Assembly: GCF_022810405.1 (NCBI RefSeq)
Contig: NZ_JALGQE010000005.1
Location: 1-64,000 of the forward strand
DNA length: 64,000 bases
Direction: 5' to 3'
Origin: Rhodococcus sp. ARC_M5
GTDB taxonomy: Bacteria; Actinomycetota; Actinomycetes; Mycobacteriales; Mycobacteriaceae
The notes beneath the pieces are model-generated. The model was given only the letters and a program-made list of their open reading frames with translations. It was not told the DNA's origin and searched no databases. Positions within the stretch are counted from its first letter, which is position 1. Each line of letters opens with the position of its first letter. Positions 1 to 8,649 of this stretch are shown here, one piece after another. A program made the position numbers and the translations under genes.

Positions 1-129
1 CGTCACGCCACTGCTACGCAGTGACCAGAACGCCATCCGAACCTGATGAGAGAAACCCGGGTGAACCATCGCAAACATCCCTAATGATCAGGCACGTTGC
101 AACCACCGCTCGAATCCGCCCGTAGCCCA

Positions 130-147
130 CTACGAACTTCCGCTCAC
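130..147. repeat. Half-copy of the GTGAGCGGAACTTCG repeat at the xylB stop
   Basis: On the minus strand this reads GTGAGCGGAAGTTCGTAG. It differs at one base from the arm of the long inverted repeats at 33180-33225 and 39442-39481. It supplies the last five codons and the TAG stop of xylB. No clear opposite arm is visible. Confidence 0.6.
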
Positions 148-1530
148 ATGCGCGTAGCGCTCTCGCACCGCCGGGGTGGGGTCGGCCTCGTATGTTTGCG
201 ACGGTGCCTGCGCCCAGGTCGGCGGCTCGCTGGTCCCGGTCAGTGTCCACGCCGCCTGGCGCGCTGCGCCGTCGGCCACATACTCCCCCGGCTCGGGCAC
301 GATCACGGGAACTCCGAGAATGGCCGGGGCAAGCTCGCGCACCGCAGCAGACTTCGCACCGCCACCGATCAGCAGCACCCGCTTCGTCTCCACACCCTGC
401 GCTCGCAGGTGGTCGATACCGTCGGCCAAGCCGCACAGCAAACCCTCGATTGCCGCGCGGGCCAGGTGGCCCGGCGTCGAATTGTGCAGTCGCAGGCCAT
501 GAATTGCACCTGACGCATCGGGACGGTTGGGGGTGCGCTCGCCTTCGAAGTACGGCACCAACACCAGGCCCTCGCTTGCCGTCGACAGCGCCAACCGGGA
601 CAGTTCGTCATGGTCGACGCCCAGCAGACGCGCCGTGGCATCGAGCACGCGAGCAGCGTTGAGCGTGCACACCAGCGGCAGTTGACGGCCGGTGGCGTCG
701 GCGAATCCGGCGACCAGGCCCGAACCGTCCGCTGCGGCAACCGAGGTCACGGCCGAGACGACACCGGATGTACCGATCGAGACGACCACATCACCGGGCT
801 GAGCATCGAGGGCGAGCGCCGCCGCGGCATTGTCCCCGGTTCCCGGCCCGATCAGCGCACCGCCCGATGTGCGGCCGATCGCCTCGCTCGGCGCAGCAAC
901 TCGGGGCAGCTGCGGGTTGCGCCCCCGAAAGCCCAACTGCAACAAGTCGGTTCGGTACTCGTTCGAGGCGGCGGAGAAGTACCCGGTGCCGCTGGCGTCG
1001 CCTCGATCGGTGGCCAGGGCGTCCAGTCCGGCTGCGCCGCCGAGCTGCCAGCTCAGCCAATCATGCGGAAGACACACGGCCGCAGTGCGATCGGCGTTGT
1101 CGGGCTCGTGGTCGGCAAGCCACCGCAATTTGGCGACGGTGATCGACGCCAACGGAACCACACCGACGGCGTCGGCCCAGGCCTGTCCGCCGTCGACGCC
1201 GGTCTGCTCACCCAACTCGGCAACCAGATCCGTTGCGGCCTGCGCCGATCGAGTGTCGTTCCACAGCAACGCCTTGCGCACCACGGCGCCGGCGTCGTCG
1301 AGGCAGACCATGCCGTGCTGCTGCGCACCGACCGACACCGCGTCCACGTCGTCGAGTCCGCCTGCTGCCGACACCGCCTCGTCGAGCGCATCCTTCCAGC
1401 GCTGCGGATCGATCTCGGTGCCGTCGGGATGAGCAGCTCGCCCCTGGCGCACCAGCTCTCCCGATTCGGCGTCACGAACGAAGACTTTGCACGATTGAGT
1501 GGAAGAGTCGATTCCGGCAACGAGAGCCAC
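130..1530 (-). CDS. xylB: Xylulokinase (FGGY carbohydrate kinase)
   Basis: Phosphorylates D-xylulose to xylulose 5-phosphate with ATP, in the cytoplasm. The 466-residue product has the usual length of XylB. It opens with the FGGY phosphate loop ([10 protein letters not shown], residues 6-15), carries the GTGDN segment holding the probable catalytic Asp near residue 235, and has the second ATP-site motif IGGGAKS near residue 390. The start is GTG, with a purine-rich GGAAAGGA about 10 bases upstream. The last codons (VSGSS-stop) lie inside a half-copy of a dispersed repeat, so the C-terminus is repeat-derived. No xylose isomerase or transporter is visible; the rest of the locus may lie left of the window. 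Another pentulose kinase is possible, but XylB is the best fit. Confidence 0.88.
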   Translation of the reverse strand: MALVAGIDSSTQSCKVFVRDAESGELVRQGRAAHPDGTEIDPQRWKDALDEAVSAAGGLDDVDAVSVGAQQHGMVCLDDAGAVVRKALLWNDTRSAQAATDLVAELGEQTGVDGGQAWADAVGVVPLASITVAKLRWLADHEPDNADRTAAVCLPHDWLSWQLGGAAGLDALATDRGDASGTGYFSAASNEYRTDLLQLGFRGRNPQLPRVAAPSEAIGRTSGGALIGPGTGDNAAAALALDAQPGDVVVSIGTSGVVSAVTSVAAADGSGLVAGFADATGRQLPLVCTLNAARVLDATARLLGVDHDELSRLALSTASEGLVLVPYFEGERTPNRPDASGAIHGLRLHNSTPGHLARAAIEGLLCGLADGIDHLRAQGVETKRVLLIGGGAKSAAVRELAPAILGVPVIVPEPGEYVADGAARQAAWTLTGTSEPPTWAQAPSQTYEADPTPAVRERYAHVSGSS

Positions 1531-1570
1531 GATGAGCTGGTCCTTTCCTACGCAAGTGTGACCTACGACC

Positions 1571-3268
1571 CTACCCGCGGTGTGTGGTCGCCTCGGTCAC
1601 CAGCGTGCGTGCGTAAGCAATGGCCTGCGGCGTCGTGTCGAAGACGCGTCGCGCATCGTCGTCCTTGGTGGTGAACACGCCCAGAGCCTCGAGCGGACGC
1701 AGGTGTTCAGGTTTCGCTGCGGAGATGAGGACGGTGATGCGGCGGTGTTCGAGTTCGGTGATCGTGTCCTTGAGCACGCTCGCCCCGGTCGCATCGATCG
1801 TGGTGACTCGGGACATGCGCAGAATCACCACTTTCACGTCCGAGACGTCGGCGAGTTCGAGGAGAAAGCTGTGCGCAGCTCCGAAGAACAATGCCCCGTC
1901 GATTCGGTAGGCGACGATGTGTTCGCGCAGCAAGCTTTCTTCTTCCGTCGACACCGCGTCGAGTGCGTCCAGAGGAACCTGCTCGACCCTGGCCGATCGC
2001 GCAACAGCCCGCAGTGCCAGCACCGCAGCGAACCCGACGCCGACCGCCACCGCCGTCACCAGATCGAAGACGACCGTGACGAGGAAGGTCGCCACCATCA
2101 CCACGGCGTCGCCGCGGCCTGCACGAGTGATCGCTCGAATCGACGCGGTTTCGACCATGCGCACCGTGGTCGCCAATAGGACTCCGGCGAGGGCGGCGAG
2201 TGGGATGTCGGCCACCAGCCCGGCGGCCGAGTACATGATCGCCGCGAGGATCACGGCATGGGTGAGCGCCGCGAGCCTGGTCCGCGCCCCTGATCGAACG
2301 TTGACGGCAGTGCGGGCGATGGCACCGGTGGCGGGGATCCCGCCGAACAAGGGAGCTGCGATGTTCGCCAGTCCCTGCCCGAACAGCTCCCGATCGGGGT
2401 TGTGCCGCGCGCCGACGCCCATCGAGTCCGCCGCGGTCGCGGACAGCAACGATTCCAGGGCGGCCAGCGCAGCGACGGCGAACGCCGGTGCCACCAGCGC
2501 GGTCACGTCGCCGAGGTGGAAGAAGCTCAGGCTCGGGGCGGACAGCGACGACGGAATCGTGCCGATGCGGGCGATGTCGAAATCGAACAGTTGGGCAGCC
2601 ACCGTCGCTGCAACAACAGCGACCAGGGAGAACGGAACCTTCGGTGCCAGGCGGCCGCCGACGAGCATGAGAACCGCGACTGCGACTGCGACAGCGGGAG
2701 TCAGGACACTGGCCTGCGAGACGAACGAGCGCACCGCGTCGAACGCGGATTGCCACACTTTCTCCCCCTCGGCGTCGGTGATGCCCAAAGCTGCCGGAAA
2801 CTGTTGCAGCGCAATGACGACGGCGATGCCTGCCGTGAATCCTTCGATGACGGGTGCCGGCATGTATCGCACGGCCCTACCGATGCCTGCTACGGCGAGC
2901 GCCAGCAGGATGACCCCGGCCATCAACCCGACCGCGAGCACTCCCGTCGGCCCGTATTCGGCAACGATCGGGACCAGCACCACCGTCATGGCACCGGTGG
3001 GACCCGACACCTGGAACCGTGATCCACCGAATATCGCGGCGACGACTCCCGCGATGATGGCGGTGGTCAGTCCCGCCGCTGCACCCAGCCCGGTGCTGAC
3101 GCCGAAGCCGAGCGCCAGAGGCAACGCGACCAGGGCCACGATCAGGCCGGACAACAGATCCGCACCGGGCGCGCGGAAGGCGGGCTTCCACTCGCTCCAC
3201 CTGGGCAGGAGTGCGGACAGTGCCGTGAGTGTCTCGCTGGTACGTGTCGGGTTCGCAGGTTCGGCCAT
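1571..3268 (-). CDS. SulP family anion transporter with STAS domain
   Basis: Inner-membrane transporter of the SulP/SLC26 family, which moves sulfate, bicarbonate or other anions. The 565 residues comprise a hydrophobic N-terminal 10-14-helix region (residues about 35-420) and a cytoplasmic STAS domain (about 435-550, containing [17 protein letters not shown]). The ATG at 3268 is chosen because AAAGAGC lies just upstream; an in-frame start 28 codons earlier would run through the palindromic operator. It lies about 100 bases downstream of an arsR-type gene on the same strand, and the two probably form an operon. The anion cannot be told from sequence. Confidence 0.85.
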   Translation of the reverse strand: MAEPANPTRTSETLTALSALLPRWSEWKPAFRAPGADLLSGLIVALVALPLALGFGVSTGLGAAAGLTTAIIAGVVAAIFGGSRFQVSGPTGAMTVVLVPIVAEYGPTGVLAVGLMAGVILLALAVAGIGRAVRYMPAPVIEGFTAGIAVVIALQQFPAALGITDAEGEKVWQSAFDAVRSFVSQASVLTPAVAVAVAVLMLVGGRLAPKVPFSLVAVVAATVAAQLFDFDIARIGTIPSSLSAPSLSFFHLGDVTALVAPAFAVAALAALESLLSATAADSMGVGARHNPDRELFGQGLANIAAPLFGGIPATGAIARTAVNVRSGARTRLAALTHAVILAAIMYSAAGLVADIPLAALAGVLLATTVRMVETASIRAITRAGRGDAVVMVATFLVTVVFDLVTAVAVGVGFAAVLALRAVARSARVEQVPLDALDAVSTEEESLLREHIVAYRIDGALFFGAAHSFLLELADVSDVKVVILRMSRVTTIDATGASVLKDTITELEHRRITVLISAAKPEHLRPLEALGVFTTKDDDARRVFDTTPQAIAYARTLVTEATTHRG

Positions 3269-3304
3269 GCGCTGCTCTTTCGGACTGCTCGATTGCTGAT
3301 TCAA

Positions 3305-3328
3305 CTGATTGCTAAGTTTAGCAATCAG
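3305..3328. promoter_or_regulatory. Perfect palindrome upstream of sulP (probable ArsR operator)
   Basis: Two 11-base arms, CTGATTGCTAA and TTAGCAATCAG, flank a GT spacer. The site sits 37 bases upstream of the sulP start. The same half-site, with the same spacing, recurs upstream of the arsR gene at 3753-3776, which points to one regulator binding both. Binding is inferred. Confidence 0.7.
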
Positions 3329-3371
3329 TGAATCAGGGGAGCAATGGACCAAAGTCCTCTGTATCGGACGA

Positions 3372-3716
3372 TCAGCTGCGCGCTCCGGATTCGCCTTCCA
3401 ACAGCTCGGCCTGATTGGCCACCACTCCCGTGAGAATTTCCCGCGCGACGAGCAACAGGTCGGCCACCTTCGGCGACGTCAATGTGTAGGAGACCGACAA
3501 ACCGTCGCGAGTTCCCTCGATGAGGCCCGCGCGTCGCAGGATGGACAACTGCTGCGACAGATTCGCCGGCTCGATACCGATCTCGGGGAGCATCTCGGAG
3601 ACGGCATGCTCGCGCTCGCTCAACAACTCCAGCACGCGAATACGAGCGGGGTGAGCCAATGTCTTGAAGAAGTCGGCCTTCATTCTGTAGAGCGGCCGAC
3701 TCGAATCCGTGGCCAT
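3372..3716 (-). CDS. ArsR family winged-helix transcriptional regulator
   Basis: A 114-residue DNA-binding protein. Its winged helix-turn-helix spans about residues 15-85 (TLAHPARIRVLELLSE, then the recognition helix NLSQQLSILRRAGLI). It contains no cysteine at all, so it lacks the usual thiol metal site and the redox cysteines of BigR-type sensors; its effector is unknown. The ATG at 3716 follows GGAAGGAC closely and is preferred to the in-frame GTG at 3734. It precedes sulP on the same strand, and matching palindromes lie upstream of both genes, so autoregulation and control of sulP are likely. Confidence 0.85.
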   Translation of the reverse strand: MATDSSRPLYRMKADFFKTLAHPARIRVLELLSEREHAVSEMLPEIGIEPANLSQQLSILRRAGLIEGTRDGLSVSYTLTSPKVADLLLVAREILTGVVANQAELLEGESGARS

Positions 3717-3752
3717 GACGTCCTTCCGTGGCACCCACCACCGCTCAGCAGG

Positions 3753-3776
3753 CTACTTGCGAACACTAGCAATCAA
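3753..3776. promoter_or_regulatory. Second ArsR-type operator, upstream of arsR
   Basis: On the minus strand it begins TTGATTGCTA and ends GCAAGTAG. It keeps the left half and the spacing of the perfect palindrome at 3305-3328, while the right half is degenerate. It lies 37 bases upstream of the arsR start, the same distance as the other site from sulP. Confidence 0.55.
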
Positions 3777-3818
3777 TCGCCGGAAGGGACGACCTCCCTG
3801 TCCTTCCCGAAACTCGGC

Positions 3819-3824
3819 TACCTT
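3819..3824 (+). promoter_or_regulatory. Probable -10 hexamer TACCTT giving a leaderless tetR mRNA
   Basis: TACCTT fits the actinobacterial TANNNT pattern and ends 7 bases before the ATG at 3832. Transcription would start at or next to the start codon. No ribosome-binding site precedes that ATG, which agrees with leaderless translation. Confidence 0.5.
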
Positions 3825-3831
3825 CACTCTC

Positions 3832-4479
3832 ATGCGCGGAGACCCCGAAGAATCGACCGACTTCAGGCTCACCGTGGCCACGGCCGCACTCGACCTGTTC
3901 TCCGTCAAGGGCTACGAGGCGACGACGGTGGACGACATCGCAGTCGCCGCCGGAATCTCGCGTCGGACATTCTTTCGGCAGTTCCGCGCCAAGGAAGACG
4001 TCATCTTCGCCGATCACGAAATACTGCTCGAGCAAGCCGGCGCGTTCCTCGATTCCAACGAGGGCGACCCGTGGCAGGCAGTGTGCGACGCTGCGCAGTT
4101 GGTCTACGAGCGCTTCTCGGACTGGATCGAGATGTCACGCCTGCGCTACCAGGTGGTGCACCGAATCCCGGCCCTGCGCGACCGAGAAATCGTCACCGTA
4201 TTCCGGTACGACCGACTGTTCGTCGAGTACTTGCAAAACGCACTGCCCGACCATTCGCACCTGGAAATACTGCAGTTCTCCGCATCGGTGACCGCGACGC
4301 ACAACTACATCCTTCGACGCATGATTCGCGACGGCATGCCGACGTCCGTCGCCGATCTGCGATCGGCCCTCTCCCAGGTCCGAGCCCAGTTCCTCGGTGA
4401 GATCGTCGTTGCGTCGTTCCCGCGCGGCACGTCCGTCAGCAAGGTCGTCGACGCATTGGCCGAGCACACACACGACTGA
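3832..4479 (+). CDS. TetR family transcriptional regulator
   Basis: A 215-residue regulator with an N-terminal helix-turn-helix at about residues 12-58 (ALDLFSVKGYEATTVDDIA, then AAGISRRTFFRQF) and a divergent ligand-binding domain. The ATG at 3832 is chosen because a TANNNT element lies 7 bases before it and the upstream in-frame sequence is not domain-like. It stands just upstream of an acyl-CoA dehydrogenase gene whose promoter is flanked by two identical palindromes, and it is the obvious candidate to bind them. A role in sensing an acyl-CoA is inferred from this setting. Confidence 0.82.
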   Translation: MRGDPEESTDFRLTVATAALDLFSVKGYEATTVDDIAVAAGISRRTFFRQFRAKEDVIFADHEILLEQAGAFLDSNEGDPWQAVCDAAQLVYERFSDWIEMSRLRYQVVHRIPALRDREIVTVFRYDRLFVEYLQNALPDHSHLEILQFSASVTATHNYILRRMIRDGMPTSVADLRSALSQVRAQFLGEIVVASFPRGTSVSKVVDALAEHTHD

Positions 4480-4485
4480 GACCTT

Positions 4486-4571
4486 GGCACTGAGTGCCGC
4501 CTGCACGAGACCCGGTCTTGAATCGGTCCGAATACGGACGTACACTGGGGCAATCCTTGGCACTGAGTGCC
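4486..4571 (+). promoter_or_regulatory. Promoter flanked by twin GGCACTGAGTGCC palindromes
   Basis: A good sigma-70-type promoter is visible: TTGAAT at 4518-4523, a 17-base spacer and TACACT at 4541-4546. The identical 16-mer CTTGGCACTGAGTGCC occurs on both sides; its palindromic core lies at 4486-4498 and 4559-4571, 73 bases apart. One copy is upstream of the -35, the other over the start of the transcript. This looks like an operator pair for repression, perhaps with looping, of the acyl-CoA dehydrogenase operon. Confidence 0.7.
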
Positions 4572-4616
4572 CTACGTGGGCAGTGCTACCCCGACATACC
4601 GAGGAGCGTGGCCGAC

Positions 4617-5774
4617 ATGGCCGGAAATCCCGACTTCGATCTGTATCAATCACCCGAAGAGCACGACGAACTGCGCGCGGCCATTCGGGCGCTCTCGGAG
4701 AAGGAGATCGCTCCGTACGCCAAAGAGGTGGACGAGGACTCCCGCTTCCCGGAAGAGGCATTGAAGGCACTCAACGCCTCCGGCTTCAACGCCATCCACG
4801 TTCCCGAGGAATACGACGGACAGGGTGCCGATTCGGTTGCAGCCTGCATCGTCATCGAAGAGGTCGCCCGGGTGTGCGGCTCGTCCTCGCTGATCCCCGC
4901 CGTCAACAAGCTCGGCACGATGGGCCTGATCCTCAAGGGCTCCGAGGAGCTCAAGAAGCAGGTTCTGCCCTCCCTCGCCGGCGGTGCAATGGCCTCGTAC
5001 GCCCTGTCCGAGCGCGAAGCAGGGTCCGACGCCGCCGCCATGCGAACCCGCGCCAAGGCGGACGGTGACGACTGGATCCTCAACGGTGCCAAGTGTTGGA
5101 TCACCAACGGCGGCAAGTCCGAGTGGTACACCGTCATGGCCGTGACCGATCCCGACAAGGGCGCCAACGGCATCAGCTCGTTCATCGTGCACATCGACGA
5201 CGAGGGCTTCAGCATCGGCCCGAAGGAGAAGAAGCTCGGCATCAAGGGCTCGCCCACCACCGAGCTGTACTTCGAGAACTGCAAGATCCCCGGCGATCGC
5301 ATCATCGGCGATCCCGGCACCGGCTTCAAGACTGCGCTGGAAACGCTCGACCACACCCGCCCCACCATCGGCGCACAGGCCGTCGGTCTGGCACAGGGTG
5401 CCCTCGACGCGGCCATCGCATACACCAAGGACCGCAAGCAGTTCGGCAACGCGATCTCGAGCTTCCAGGCAGTGCAGTTCATGCTCGCCGACATGGCGAT
5501 GAAGGTCGAAGCCGCACGTCTGATGGTCTACAGCTCCGCAGCCCGCGCCGAGCGCGGCGAGAAGAACCTCGGGTTCATCTCCGCGGCAGCGAAGTGCTTC
5601 GCCTCCGACGTGGCCATGGAGGTCACCACCGACGCCGTGCAGCTCTTCGGCGGTGCCGGCTACACCACCGACTTCCCGGTCGAGCGCATGATGCGCGACG
5701 CCAAGATCACCCAGATCTACGAGGGCACCAACCAGATCCAGCGTGTCGTCATGTCGCGGGCGCTGCTCAAATGA
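4617..5774 (+). CDS. Acyl-CoA dehydrogenase
   Basis: FAD-dependent alpha,beta-dehydrogenation of acyl-CoA, the first step of beta-oxidation or branched-chain acyl breakdown. The 385-residue product has the full family layout: a helical N-domain, the signature YALSEREAGSDAAAM near residue 125 in the beta domain, and the C-terminal YEGTNQIQRVVMSRALLK, whose Glu is the usual catalytic base of short-chain enzymes. GAGGAG at 4601-4606 sits 10 bases before the ATG. The stop overlaps the start of the next gene by four bases, so the two are translationally coupled. Chain-length specificity is not readable; short or medium chain is likely. Confidence 0.9.
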   Translation: MAGNPDFDLYQSPEEHDELRAAIRALSEKEIAPYAKEVDEDSRFPEEALKALNASGFNAIHVPEEYDGQGADSVAACIVIEEVARVCGSSSLIPAVNKLGTMGLILKGSEELKKQVLPSLAGGAMASYALSEREAGSDAAAMRTRAKADGDDWILNGAKCWITNGGKSEWYTVMAVTDPDKGANGISSFIVHIDDEGFSIGPKEKKLGIKGSPTTELYFENCKIPGDRIIGDPGTGFKTALETLDHTRPTIGAQAVGLAQGALDAAIAYTKDRKQFGNAISSFQAVQFMLADMAMKVEAARLMVYSSAARAERGEKNLGFISAAAKCFASDVAMEVTTDAVQLFGGAGYTTDFPVERMMRDAKITQIYEGTNQIQRVVMSRALLK

Positions 5775-6628
5775 GCGACATCAACCTCGTAGGCGTCATC
5801 GGCGGCGGCACCATGGGAGCAGGCATCGCCGAGATGTGTGCTCGCTCCGGCAGTTCGGTGCTGATCCTCGAAACCAGCCAGGCCACAGCCGATGCTGCAG
5901 AGGCACGCCTCGACAAGTCGTTCGCCCGCGCCGTCAAGTCCGGCCGCATCGAAGCCGACGCGGCCGAGAAGTCCAGGGCGGCAATCACGTTGACGCTCGA
6001 CATCAACGACTTCGCGGACCGCGACCTGGTCGTGGAGGCGGCGCCGGAGATCGAATCCCTGAAGCTGGATCTGTTCGGCAAGCTCGATTCCATCGTCAAG
6101 CCCGAGGGAATTCTGGCGACCAACACCTCGTCGATCCCCGTCATCAAAATGGCCAACGCGACGAAGCGTCCCGACAAGGTAGTCGGAGTGCACTTCTTCA
6201 ACCCGGTGCCGGTGCTGCCGTTGGTGGAGATCGTCGTCAGCCTGCTCACCAGCGAAGAAACCGTTGCAGCGGTGACGGACTACGCCGGAAACACGCTGGG
6301 CAAGAAGACGATCCGCGCCGGCGATCGCGCCGGATTCATCGTCAACGCCTTGCTCATCCCGTACATGGTCTCGGCTATCCGCATGCTCGAGTCCGGCTTC
6401 GCCAGCGCGGAGGACATCGACGAGGGCATGGTCAACGGCTGCGCACACCCCATGGGACCGCTGCGTCTGACCGACACCGTCGGCCTCGACGTCACCCTCG
6501 CGGTGGCGGAGTCCCTCTACGCCGAGTTCCGCGAGCCGCACTACGCCCCGCCGCCGCTGCTGCAGCGCATGGTGGACGCCGGAATGCTGGGTCGCAAAAC
6601 TGGTAAGGGCTTCTACTCGTATTCGTAG
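5771..6628 (+). CDS. 3-hydroxybutyryl-CoA dehydrogenase
   Basis: NAD(P)-dependent oxidoreductase interconverting 3-hydroxyacyl-CoA and 3-oxoacyl-CoA. The 285 residues match the PaaH/Hbd/FadB2 family: an N-terminal Rossmann domain with VIGGGTMGAGIAE near residue 8, the catalytic-His segment GVHFFNPVPVLPLVEIV near residue 140, and a helical C-domain ending LGRKTGKGFYSYS. It starts within the stop of the acyl-CoA dehydrogenase gene (ATGA overlap). Together the two supply two of the four beta-oxidation steps; no hydratase or thiolase is present in the window. Confidence 0.9.
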   Translation: MSDINLVGVIGGGTMGAGIAEMCARSGSSVLILETSQATADAAEARLDKSFARAVKSGRIEADAAEKSRAAITLTLDINDFADRDLVVEAAPEIESLKLDLFGKLDSIVKPEGILATNTSSIPVIKMANATKRPDKVVGVHFFNPVPVLPLVEIVVSLLTSEETVAAVTDYAGNTLGKKTIRAGDRAGFIVNALLIPYMVSAIRMLESGFASAEDIDEGMVNGCAHPMGPLRLTDTVGLDVTLAVAESLYAEFREPHYAPPPLLQRMVDAGMLGRKTGKGFYSYS

Positions 6629-6647
6629 TAGTCCCCCCGGAGTCCGC

Positions 6648-6695
6648 GTGAATGGTCCATTCACCCCCGTCAGGGCCGGTGAATGGACCATTCAC
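6648..6695. repeat. Dispersed 48-bp element: paired 17-bp palindromes
   Basis: GTGAATGGTCCATTCAC (6648-6664) and GTGAATGGACCATTCAC (6679-6695) are separated by 14 bases containing CCCGTCAGGGC. The same arrangement with the same spacing recurs at 8588-8635, and degenerate versions occur at 58773-58819 and 58837-58883. It follows the hydroxybutyryl-CoA dehydrogenase stop and may also act as a terminator. Confidence 0.8.
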
Positions 6696-6744
6696 GTCTT
6701 CGAAAGGCGCACACTGGAGTCGTTCCACAACACTGGGAGGCTTC

Positions 6745-7539
6745 ATGAACATCGATCTCGACGGCCGAACTGCATTGATCTCCGGCTCCAGTCAGGGCAT
6801 CGGATTGGCCATCGCCACCGAATTGGCCCGTGCCGGTGCGCGCGTCGTACTCAACGGTCGGAGCGCATCCGCGCTGGATTCGGCCGAGGAACAACTGCTC
6901 ACCGAAGTACCCGGCGCACGAGTGATCGTCGTGGCGGCGGATCTCGCGACGGCCGAAGGGGTCGAGACGCTGCTCGCCACGGTCCCGGTGGTCGACATTC
7001 TGGTCAACAATCTCGGCATCTTCGGAGCCAAAGCCGCCCTCGACATCGACGACGACGAATGGCGACGCTATTTCGAGGTGAACGTCCTGTCCGCAATCCG
7101 GCTGATCCGCACGTATCTGCCGGCGATGACCGAAGCGGGTTGGGGCCGAATCCAGAATATCTGCAGCGATTCCGCAGTCGTGATTCCCGAAGAGATGATC
7201 CACTACGGAATGACGAAGACCGCACTGCTCGCGGTGACCCGTGGATTCGCGAAAGCTGCTGCAGGAACCGGTGTTACGGTCAATTCTGTGATCGTCGGCC
7301 CCACCCACACAGAGGGCGTCGAGAAGTTCGTCGCCGAGCTCGTCGGCGACGAACTGCCCTGGGACGAGGCTCAGGCGAAGTTCATGAAGGAACACCGGCC
7401 ACAATCGCTCATCGGGCGCCTGATCGAGCCGAAGGAAATCGGCAACATGATCGTGTACCTGAGCTCGGAGCAGGCCTCGGCGACAACCGGCGGCGCACTA
7501 CGCGTCGACGGCGGTTACGTCGACGCGATTCTGCCCTGA
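6745..7539 (+). CDS. SDR family oxidoreductase
   Basis: A classical short-chain dehydrogenase/reductase of 264 residues. The cofactor motif is SGSSQGIGLAIA (TGxxxGxG type) near residue 12, NNLG lies near residue 87, and the catalytic Ser and Tyr-x-x-x-Lys are in CSDSAVVIPEEMIHYGMTK. The C-terminal segment has the usual GGALRVDGGYVD. The ATG at 6745 follows GGGAGG at 6735-6740. Substrate unknown; it lies downstream of a repeat element and is probably transcribed separately from the beta-oxidation pair. Confidence 0.85.
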   Translation: MNIDLDGRTALISGSSQGIGLAIATELARAGARVVLNGRSASALDSAEEQLLTEVPGARVIVVAADLATAEGVETLLATVPVVDILVNNLGIFGAKAALDIDDDEWRRYFEVNVLSAIRLIRTYLPAMTEAGWGRIQNICSDSAVVIPEEMIHYGMTKTALLAVTRGFAKAAAGTGVTVNSVIVGPTHTEGVEKFVAELVGDELPWDEAQAKFMKEHRPQSLIGRLIEPKEIGNMIVYLSSEQASATTGGALRVDGGYVDAILP

Positions 7540-7677
7540 CTGTGCACTTCTCTGCGGTGGCAGTAGCCCGTCCGGTCGATCACAGTTTGTGGCCGCCCGG
7601 ATCGGGGCATGCGCTGAACACACGGAATCAAGCAGAGGTTCTTCACGCATTTCACCGCATTCGGAGACGATTCGACA

Positions 7678-8571
7678 GTGAGCGATCAGTACACCTTCAC
7701 CAACCCCGTCACGCAGTACCGCCAGGACGGCTTCCCGGAGCAGCACCAGGATCCGCCCGGTCTGGCAGCAGACCTGCAGCCGCTCGCCGATCACGGTGAG
7801 AACACCTATCGCGGATCCGGTCGCCTGACCGGCCGCAAGGCGCTCGTCACCGGAGCGGACTCCGGAATCGGTCGCGCAGCAGCGATTGCCATCGCCCGCG
7901 AGGGTGCCGACGTAGTACTCAACTACCTTCCGTCGGAGGAAAAAGACGCTCAGGAAGTTGCTCAGCTGGTACGCGACGCCGGACGCACCGCAGTCCTGGC
8001 ACCGGCAGATCTCACCGACGAGCAGGCCGCGCGCGGCATCGTGCGCACCGCCGTCGACGAACTCGGTGGCTTGGACCTGCTGATCAACGTGGCCGGCAAA
8101 CAGCAATTCGTCGAAGACCTGTCCGATCTGACATCCGAGCAATTCGACCAGACGTTCAAAACCAACGTCTACGCACTGTTCTGGATCATTCAGGAAGCGG
8201 TGCCGCACATGCCCGCCGGTTCGACGATCGTGAACACCAGCTCCATCCAGGCATACACACCCTCGCCCGGTCTGGTGGACTACGCGACGACGAAGATGGC
8301 CATCAACACCATCAGCAAGGCCCTCGCGCAGCAGCTGGCACCCAAGGGTATTCGCGTCAATGTCGTTGCACCGGGACCGTTCTGGACGCCACTGCAGGCA
8401 GCAGGCGGACAGCCGACATCGGCACTGCCGGAATTCGGCAAGGAAACACCGCTCGGACGCGCCGGGCAGCCCGCCGAGATCGCCGGCGCTTACGTCTACC
8501 TGTCGTCGGCCGAATCGGGTTACGTCACCGGCGACACATTGAACGTCAACGGCGGCATGCCGACGCCGTAG
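7678..8571 (+). CDS. SDR family oxidoreductase (YhdF/general-stress type)
   Basis: A 297-residue short-chain dehydrogenase with the N-terminal extension (residues 1-45, including QDGFPEQHQDPPG) typical of the glucose-dehydrogenase-like general stress SDRs. The cofactor motif TGADSGIGRAAA is near residue 60, and the active-site segment NTSSIQAYTPSPGLVDYATTK follows near 185. The start is GTG, with GGAG upstream. In Bacillus and relatives such proteins accompany stress responses. The actual substrate is unknown, and the gene looks monocistronic. Confidence 0.83.
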   Translation: MSDQYTFTNPVTQYRQDGFPEQHQDPPGLAADLQPLADHGENTYRGSGRLTGRKALVTGADSGIGRAAAIAIAREGADVVLNYLPSEEKDAQEVAQLVRDAGRTAVLAPADLTDEQAARGIVRTAVDELGGLDLLINVAGKQQFVEDLSDLTSEQFDQTFKTNVYALFWIIQEAVPHMPAGSTIVNTSSIQAYTPSPGLVDYATTKMAINTISKALAQQLAPKGIRVNVVAPGPFWTPLQAAGGQPTSALPEFGKETPLGRAGQPAEIAGAYVYLSSAESGYVTGDTLNVNGGMPTP

Positions 8572-8587
8572 GCGTCACCCGCGTTGA

Positions 8588-8635
8588 GTGAATGGACCAT
8601 TCACACCCGTCTGGGCTCGTGAATGGTCCATTCAC
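8588..8635. repeat. Second copy of the 48-bp paired-palindrome element
   Basis: GTGAATGGACCATTCAC at 8588-8604 and GTGAATGGTCCATTCAC at 8619-8635 have the same 14-base spacing as the copy at 6648-6695 and a conserved centre (CCCGTCTGGGC). It lies between the convergent stops of an SDR gene and fabG, a position suited to a two-way terminator. Confidence 0.8.
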
Positions 8636-8649
8636 GCATTCGCGAGAGG

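Noticed and set aside
1..129. A gene end or tRNA at the left edge
   Set aside because: Only a small hairpin (CACTGC-tac-GCAGTG) is visible; no frame or RNA fold could be supported.
4486..4571. The GGCACTGAGTGCC palindromes as CIRCE elements for HrcA
   Set aside because: CIRCE has nine-base spacing between its arms; here the arms are one base apart, and the gene is not a chaperone.
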